Source: Burkholderiales bacterium C2
GTDB taxonomy: Bacteria; Pseudomonadota; Gammaproteobacteria; Burkholderiales; Burkholderiaceae_C
Length of the DNA stretch: 64,000 nucleotides
Direction of reading: 5' to 3'
NCBI GenBank assembly: GCA_005503085.1
Contig: SCOI01000012.1
Location: 1-64,000, forward strand
Shown here piece by piece: positions 60,412-64,000 of the stretch. Position numbers and translations under genes: made by a program. How positions within the stretch are numbered: the stretch's first letter is position 1; every line of letters starts with the position of its first letter. The notes below the pieces were generated by a model. It saw only the letters and a program-made list of their open reading frames with translations, did not search any database and had not been told where the DNA came from.

Positions 60412-61019
60412 AAGACTTTCTGAAGGCACTCGAGATCCAGCGCTGGGATGACCACCGCTATTACCACCACAGCCGCATCAACCAGTCGCTGCATCTGCTC
60501 AGCGCGCTGAGCTTTGTGCTGGCCTATCTGATGCTGTTCAAGGACCCGGCCGTGGCCGCGCTGATCGGCTGGCTGGTCTCGATGACCAGCCGCCAGGCCG
60601 GTCATTTCTTCTTCGAGCCCAAGGGCTATGACCATGTAAACAAGGCCACCCACGAGCACAAGGAAGAGATCAAGGTCGGCTACAACCTGCAGCGCAAGGT
60701 GGTGCTGATGGCGCTGTGGGCCGCCTCGCCGCTGCTGCTGTATATCGACCCGACCCTGCTGGGTGCCTTCGAGCCGGCCGAGGCGCCGCTGGAGTTTGTG
60801 CGCCAGGTCGGGATGATGTGGTTGTGGCTGGGTGTGGCCGGCCTGCTGTTCCGAACCCTGCATCTGTTCATCATCAAGGATGTGCAGACCGGCCTGGTGT
60901 GGATGAGCAAGATCCTGACCGACCCCTTCCACGACATCATGCTCTACCGCAAGGCGCCGCTATACCTGCTGCGCGGCGAGCTGATCGATCCGATGGGGCA
61001 TGCCGCCGAGCGCGGCTGA
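60408..61019 (+). CDS. DUF962/Mpo1-like membrane protein
   Basis: The 203-residue protein has about four hydrophobic segments. The motif His21-x3-Asn25-x3-His29 in HHSRINQSLH, and GHFFFE with His66 and Glu70, match the metal-site pattern of the DUF962/Mpo1 family, whose yeast member is a 2-hydroxy fatty acid dioxygenase. Further histidines are in HVNKATHEHKEE. GTG 60408 with AGGAG five bases upstream decides the start. The family link is from motif spacing and is moderately sure; a lipid-oxidation role is inference. Confidence 0.65.
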   Translation: MKDFLKALEIQRWDDHRYYHHSRINQSLHLLSALSFVLAYLMLFKDPAVAALIGWLVSMTSRQAGHFFFEPKGYDHVNKATHEHKEEIKVGYNLQRKVVLMALWAASPLLLYIDPTLLGAFEPAEAPLEFVRQVGMMWLWLGVAGLLFRTLHLFIIKDVQTGLVWMSKILTDPFHDIMLYRKAPLYLLRGELIDPMGHAAERG

Positions 61020-61049
61020 ATCTTCTCTTCGCAACGCACACCGCCGCTT

Positions 61050-61151
61050 GCCGGGCGTATCGGGTGAGGGGCGAAGCGAGGTCAAGGAGGAGGGCCGGGC
61101 GCAGCCCGGTCCGGGGGACAGGAGCGGAGTCCCTCACCCGATGCGCCCGGC
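61050..61151. repeat. 102-nt inverted-repeat element with inner hairpin
   Basis: Arms 61050-61070 (starting GCCGGGCGTATCGGG) and 61131-61151 (ending CGCCCGGC) form a 21-bp inverted repeat with one mismatch. Inside, 61092-61112 folds into a 9-bp hairpin, CCGGGC-gca-GCCCGG plus flanking pairs. The element lies between convergent genes, 30 bases after the DUF962-like stop. It may be a REP/MITE-like repeat or a structured 3' end; as a terminator it lacks a T-run. Confidence 0.6.
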
Positions 61152-61174
61152 ATCCCGCCTGAGCTGCCCTGCCA

Positions 61175-62839
61175 TCAGAACCGCTCTGCCAGCATCTCCT
61201 TCAGGATCTGGCGTTTGATGGTCTTGTTGCTGAGCCCCTCGCCCTGCCACCACCAGCCGTCCTGCTGCATGCGGCGGGCGGCGGCCAGGCAGCGGCGGCA
61301 GACCTCGTCGAAATCGGTCTCGCTGTAGTCCAGGCTGAAGATCAGCCGGCCGCTGCCGACCCAGGACAGCCACAGCCCCTGCTCGCGCAGATAGAACTGC
61401 AGCATCCAGTTGTAGCGCGAGGGCAGCTCGAAGGTCAGGGTCCAGATCGAGGACAGATGGGCGGCGCGCAGCGGCAGCCCGGCCTCGCTCATCAGGCGGT
61501 TGAAGCGCGCGGCGCGCGCGTCCTGCTGCGCATCCAGATCGCGGTAGAGGGCCTGCACCTCGGGCCGCTCCAGATGATCGAGAAAGACTGACATCGCCCC
61601 CATCACATAGGGGTGGGCGTTGAAGGTGCCGCGCGCGAAGCAGATGTCGGCCGGCCGCTCCTCGCGCCAGCGCTTCATCAGCGCGGCCTTGCCGCAGACC
61701 ACGCCCACCGGCAGGCCGCCGCCCAGGCTCTTGCCGTAGGTGACCATATCGGCCTTGACGCCGAAGTACTCCTGCGCGCCGCCACGCGCAAGCCGGAAGC
61801 CGACAAACACCTCGTCGAAGATCAGCACGATGCCGCGCTCGCTGCAGACCTGGCGCAGCTGCTGCAGCCAGGCGGTGTAGGCGGCGCGGTCGAAGCCGGC
61901 GCTGCGCGAGCTGTCTACCAGGGTCGAGTCGCCCGGCGCGCCGCGATTCGGGTGCAGGGCCTGCAGCGGGTTGACCAGCACGCAGGCGATGTCGCGCCGC
62001 GTGCGCAGCACCTGCAGGCTTTTCTCGTCCATGTCCTTCAGCGTGTAGGTGTCGCGCGGCGGCTGCGGGTTGCCGGGGCCTGGCTGCACGTCCTCCCACC
62101 AGCCGTGATAGGCGCCGCAAAAGCGCACCAGATGGCTGCGCCGCGTGTGATAGCGGGCCAGGCGCACCGCCTGCATCACCGCCTCGGTGCCCGACATATG
62201 AAAGCTCACCTCATCCAGGCCCGAGATCTCGCGCAGCCGCGCGACGTTCTCGGCCACCACCGGGTGGTAGGCGCCCAGCAGCGGCCCCAGTTCGGCCACC
62301 CGCGCGCTGCCCTCGGCGATGCTGCGCTTGTAGAACTCGTGGCCGAACAGATTGACGCCGTAGCTGCCGCTCAGGTCCCAATAGCGCTGGCCGTCCAGAT
62401 CGATGAGGCGGTTGCCCGCGCTGGCCTGCATGAAGCTGCCCAGCTTCAGGTGCTCGCGCAGATAAGGACTGAACTGGAAAGGCACGCGGTAGGCGCCGGT
62501 GAACTGCAGGTCGGAGATCGCCTCGCGGGCCTGGGCCGTCAGCGCGATGCTCCGGGCATGTCGAGCATTCAGCTCGGCGGCCAGCGCGGCGAAGCCGGCG
62601 CGGCGCTTCGCCTGCACCTCGACGGGGGCCGCGTCGGCGCCGAAGAAGCGTGCCTCGTCATAGGCATAGCCGGGCAGCAGGCCGGCGACCCGCTTGGCCA
62701 TGCGCGAATGGCCGGCCAGCGAGCGGTGCTTGGCACGCGAGAGCTGCAGGCGCTGGCGCGCGCGCGGCAGCGCCGCCACCAAGGCCAGCGCGGCGGCGGC
62801 CACCAGGGTCAGCTGAAAAACGGGCAGGGTTTCAATCAT
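61175..62839 (-). CDS. Membrane-anchored class III PLP aminotransferase/aminomutase-like protein
   Basis: The 554-residue protein has an N-terminal membrane helix (about 5-24), a basic stretch and then a fold-type I PLP enzyme resembling glutamate-1-semialdehyde aminomutase. Key parts are SGTEA at 216-220, YHGWW at 244-248, Asp342 in FDEVF and the PLP lysine Lys370 in VTYGKSLGGG. Soluble relatives are about 430 residues, so the first 100 or so residues are extra. It is divergent from psd, with 70 bases between the start codons, which suggests a role in lipid head-group or membrane amine chemistry. The substrate is unknown. Confidence 0.85.
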   Translation of the reverse strand: MIETLPVFQLTLVAAAALALVAALPRARQRLQLSRAKHRSLAGHSRMAKRVAGLLPGYAYDEARFFGADAAPVEVQAKRRAGFAALAAELNARHARSIALTAQAREAISDLQFTGAYRVPFQFSPYLREHLKLGSFMQASAGNRLIDLDGQRYWDLSGSYGVNLFGHEFYKRSIAEGSARVAELGPLLGAYHPVVAENVARLREISGLDEVSFHMSGTEAVMQAVRLARYHTRRSHLVRFCGAYHGWWEDVQPGPGNPQPPRDTYTLKDMDEKSLQVLRTRRDIACVLVNPLQALHPNRGAPGDSTLVDSSRSAGFDRAAYTAWLQQLRQVCSERGIVLIFDEVFVGFRLARGGAQEYFGVKADMVTYGKSLGGGLPVGVVCGKAALMKRWREERPADICFARGTFNAHPYVMGAMSVFLDHLERPEVQALYRDLDAQQDARAARFNRLMSEAGLPLRAAHLSSIWTLTFELPSRYNWMLQFYLREQGLWLSWVGSGRLIFSLDYSETDFDEVCRRCLAAARRMQQDGWWWQGEGLSNKTIKRQILKEMLAERF

Positions 62840-62909
62840 CGCGGCTCACCATCGAGATGTCACAGAGGACGGGCAGACTGCATCTGTAACCCAGGCTCTT
62901 GACTCCTTG

Positions 62910-63776
62910 ATGAAAGCCATCCAAGCCGCCGCCACCCGCTGGCGCGACCGCCTGCTGCTGCAGGAGGACCTGAACTTCCTGCTGACCAACCGGATCCCCC
63001 GCATCGCGGTGAGCCGCTGGATGGGCCGCTTCAGTCGCATTGAGAGCCCGCTGCTGGCGCGGCTGGCTATTGCCGTCTGGCGGCTCTTCACCGAGCTGGA
63101 CCTCAGCGACGCCAAGCACAGCCGCTTTCGCAGCCTGCACGACTGCTTCATCCGCGAGCTCAAGCCCGGTGCACGGCCGCTAGCTCCCGAGCCCGGCGCG
63201 CTGGTGAGCCCCTGTGACGCCATCGTCGGCGCCTGCGGCCGGGTCGAGGCCGGCCGGCTCTACCAGGCCAAAGGCTTTCCGTACCGCATCGAGGATCTGT
63301 TCGGCGATGCCGCGCGTGCCGCGCCCTATCGCGATGGCAGCTTCGTCACCTTGCGGCTGACATCGGCGATGTACCACCGCTTCCATGCGCCGGCCGATCT
63401 GCGCATCGAGCATGTGACCCATATCGCCGGCGACACCTGGAACGTCAATCCGATTGCGCTCAAGCGCATCGAGCGCCTGTTCTGTCGCAACGAGCGCGCC
63501 GCGCTGCATGCCCGCCTGGCCGATGGCCGGCCGATCGCGCTGGTGCCGGTGGCGGCCATCCTGGTGTCCAGCCTGCGTCTGCATGCGCTGGACCTGCTGC
63601 TGCACACCGGCTATGCCGGCCCGCATGAGCTGCCCTGCGATGCGAGCTATGCCAAGGGCCAGGAGATGGGCTGGTTTCAGCATGGTTCGACCATCATCGT
63701 CTTCCTGCCGCCGGGCCTGGCGCTGCGGGTAGGTAGCGGCCAGCGCTTGCGCATGGGCCAGCTGCTGGCCTCTTGA
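62910..63776 (+). CDS. psd: Phosphatidylserine decarboxylase
   Basis: The 288-residue proenzyme makes phosphatidylethanolamine from phosphatidylserine and self-cleaves to form a pyruvoyl group. The cleavage motif is GST at residues 259-261, giving a short alpha chain starting from Ser260; Asp103 (SPCDAIVG) and His156/His159 (YHRFHAP) are the other catalytic residues. It has the length of the classic Psd. ATG 62910 is the start; the TTG just before it is an unlikely one. Confidence 0.93.
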   Translation: MKAIQAAATRWRDRLLLQEDLNFLLTNRIPRIAVSRWMGRFSRIESPLLARLAIAVWRLFTELDLSDAKHSRFRSLHDCFIRELKPGARPLAPEPGALVSPCDAIVGACGRVEAGRLYQAKGFPYRIEDLFGDAARAAPYRDGSFVTLRLTSAMYHRFHAPADLRIEHVTHIAGDTWNVNPIALKRIERLFCRNERAALHARLADGRPIALVPVAAILVSSLRLHALDLLLHTGYAGPHELPCDASYAKGQEMGWFQHGSTIIVFLPPGLALRVGSGQRLRMGQLLAS

Positions 63777-63861
63777 GGCCGAGGCCAGCCCCCCCGGGAA
63801 ACAAGGCTTGATTCTTGCGGCCGGGCATAGCATGCTCGGGCCGAGGTCCTCCACCCCCACC

Positions 63862-64000
63862 ATGCTGCCGCCCACCGTTCTCGATGTTGAAGCCTCCGGA
63901 TTCGGCCGCGGCAGCTATCCGATCGAGGTCGGTTTCGTCGAGCCCGAGGGCGGCCTGTTCTGCAGCCTGATCCAGCCCCTGCCCGACTGGCAGCACTGGG
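63862..64000 (+). CDS. 3'-5' exonuclease (partial, runs off the right edge)
   Basis: The first 46 codons read MLPPTVLDVEASGFGRGSYP and onward to a Cys-Ser-Leu segment at the edge. The Asp-x-Glu motif in VLDVEASGFG is exonuclease motif I of the DEDD superfamily (DnaQ/RNase T-like). The rest lies outside the window, so the subfamily is open. It starts 85 bases after psd and may be separately transcribed. Confidence 0.7.
   Translation, partial: MLPPTVLDVEASGFGRGSYPIEVGFVEPEGGLFCSLIQPLPDWQHW

Overview
The window is 64 kb of very GC-rich chromosomal DNA with dense, mostly protein-coding content. Gene content (glyQ-glyS-gmhB order, Lnt/CorC pair, adenosylcobalamin-dependent ribonucleotide reductase, cyoABCD, RegB/RegA, PEP-CTERM proteins, a Gram-negative porin) points to a betaproteobacterium of the order Burkholderiales, probably the Rubrivivax/Roseateles/Leptothrix side. 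That placement is inference from gene families, not from a marker gene. I see no rRNA, tRNA, CRISPR array, transposase or phage gene.

Layout. 1-8.3 kb is housekeeping: the first codons of a probable dksA, a His-rich COG0523 metallochaperone GTPase, then corC-lnt, glyQ-glyS, gmhB and a YgjP-like metallopeptidase. 8.5-14 kb holds small units: an MBL hydrolase divergent from a LiuR-like MerR regulator, a porin divergent from an AraC regulator, a carboxylesterase and a YcaQ/AlkX-type DNA glycosylase. 14.1-20.7 kb is a minus-strand operon of a small unknown gene, an OmpR-type response regulator and two tandem paralogous hybrid histidine kinases, joined by 4-nt overlaps. 20.8-23.8 kb is nrdJ.

23.8-33.2 kb looks accessory. 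An SDR gene and a GlxA-type regulator, divergent from a DUF6130-like secreted protein, carry two copies of one 38-bp dyad element, which I read as the operator of a small regulon. A minus-strand redox/peroxide cluster follows: Ohr, sensor kinase, DipZ-type thiol-disulfide protein, response regulator and Tat-exported alpha/beta hydrolase. Short tandem repeats lie upstream of both its first and last genes.

33.4-41.5 kb: LD-carboxypeptidase; a MerR regulator divergent from DUF2938-DUF2798 genes with a textbook 19-bp-spacer MerR promoter; an ECF sigma factor coupled to a Ser/Thr kinase with TPR repeats and followed by a PEP-CTERM protein; and an MHS-family transporter. 41.6-48.4 kb is a respiratory block: cyoABCD, SURF1 and the RegB/RegA redox two-component system, with an FNR-like box upstream. 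48.6-56.7 kb carries a second PEP-CTERM protein, several unknown exported proteins, a CadC-like regulator with a TolB-type propeller, a CorA/ZntB transporter and LplT. 56.7-64 kb holds a GT4 glycosyltransferase, small enzymes, YbjQ, a DUF962/Mpo1-like membrane protein preceded by a possible small exported peptide, a 102-nt inverted-repeat element, a membrane-anchored class III aminotransferase divergent from phosphatidylserine decarboxylase, and the start of a 3'-5' exonuclease cut by the window end.

The items I rate most worth follow-up are the paired 38-bp operator, the Ohr/DipZ two-component cluster, the GmhB protein lacking two catalytic aspartates, the membrane-anchored aminotransferase next to psd, and the 61.05-kb inverted-repeat element.
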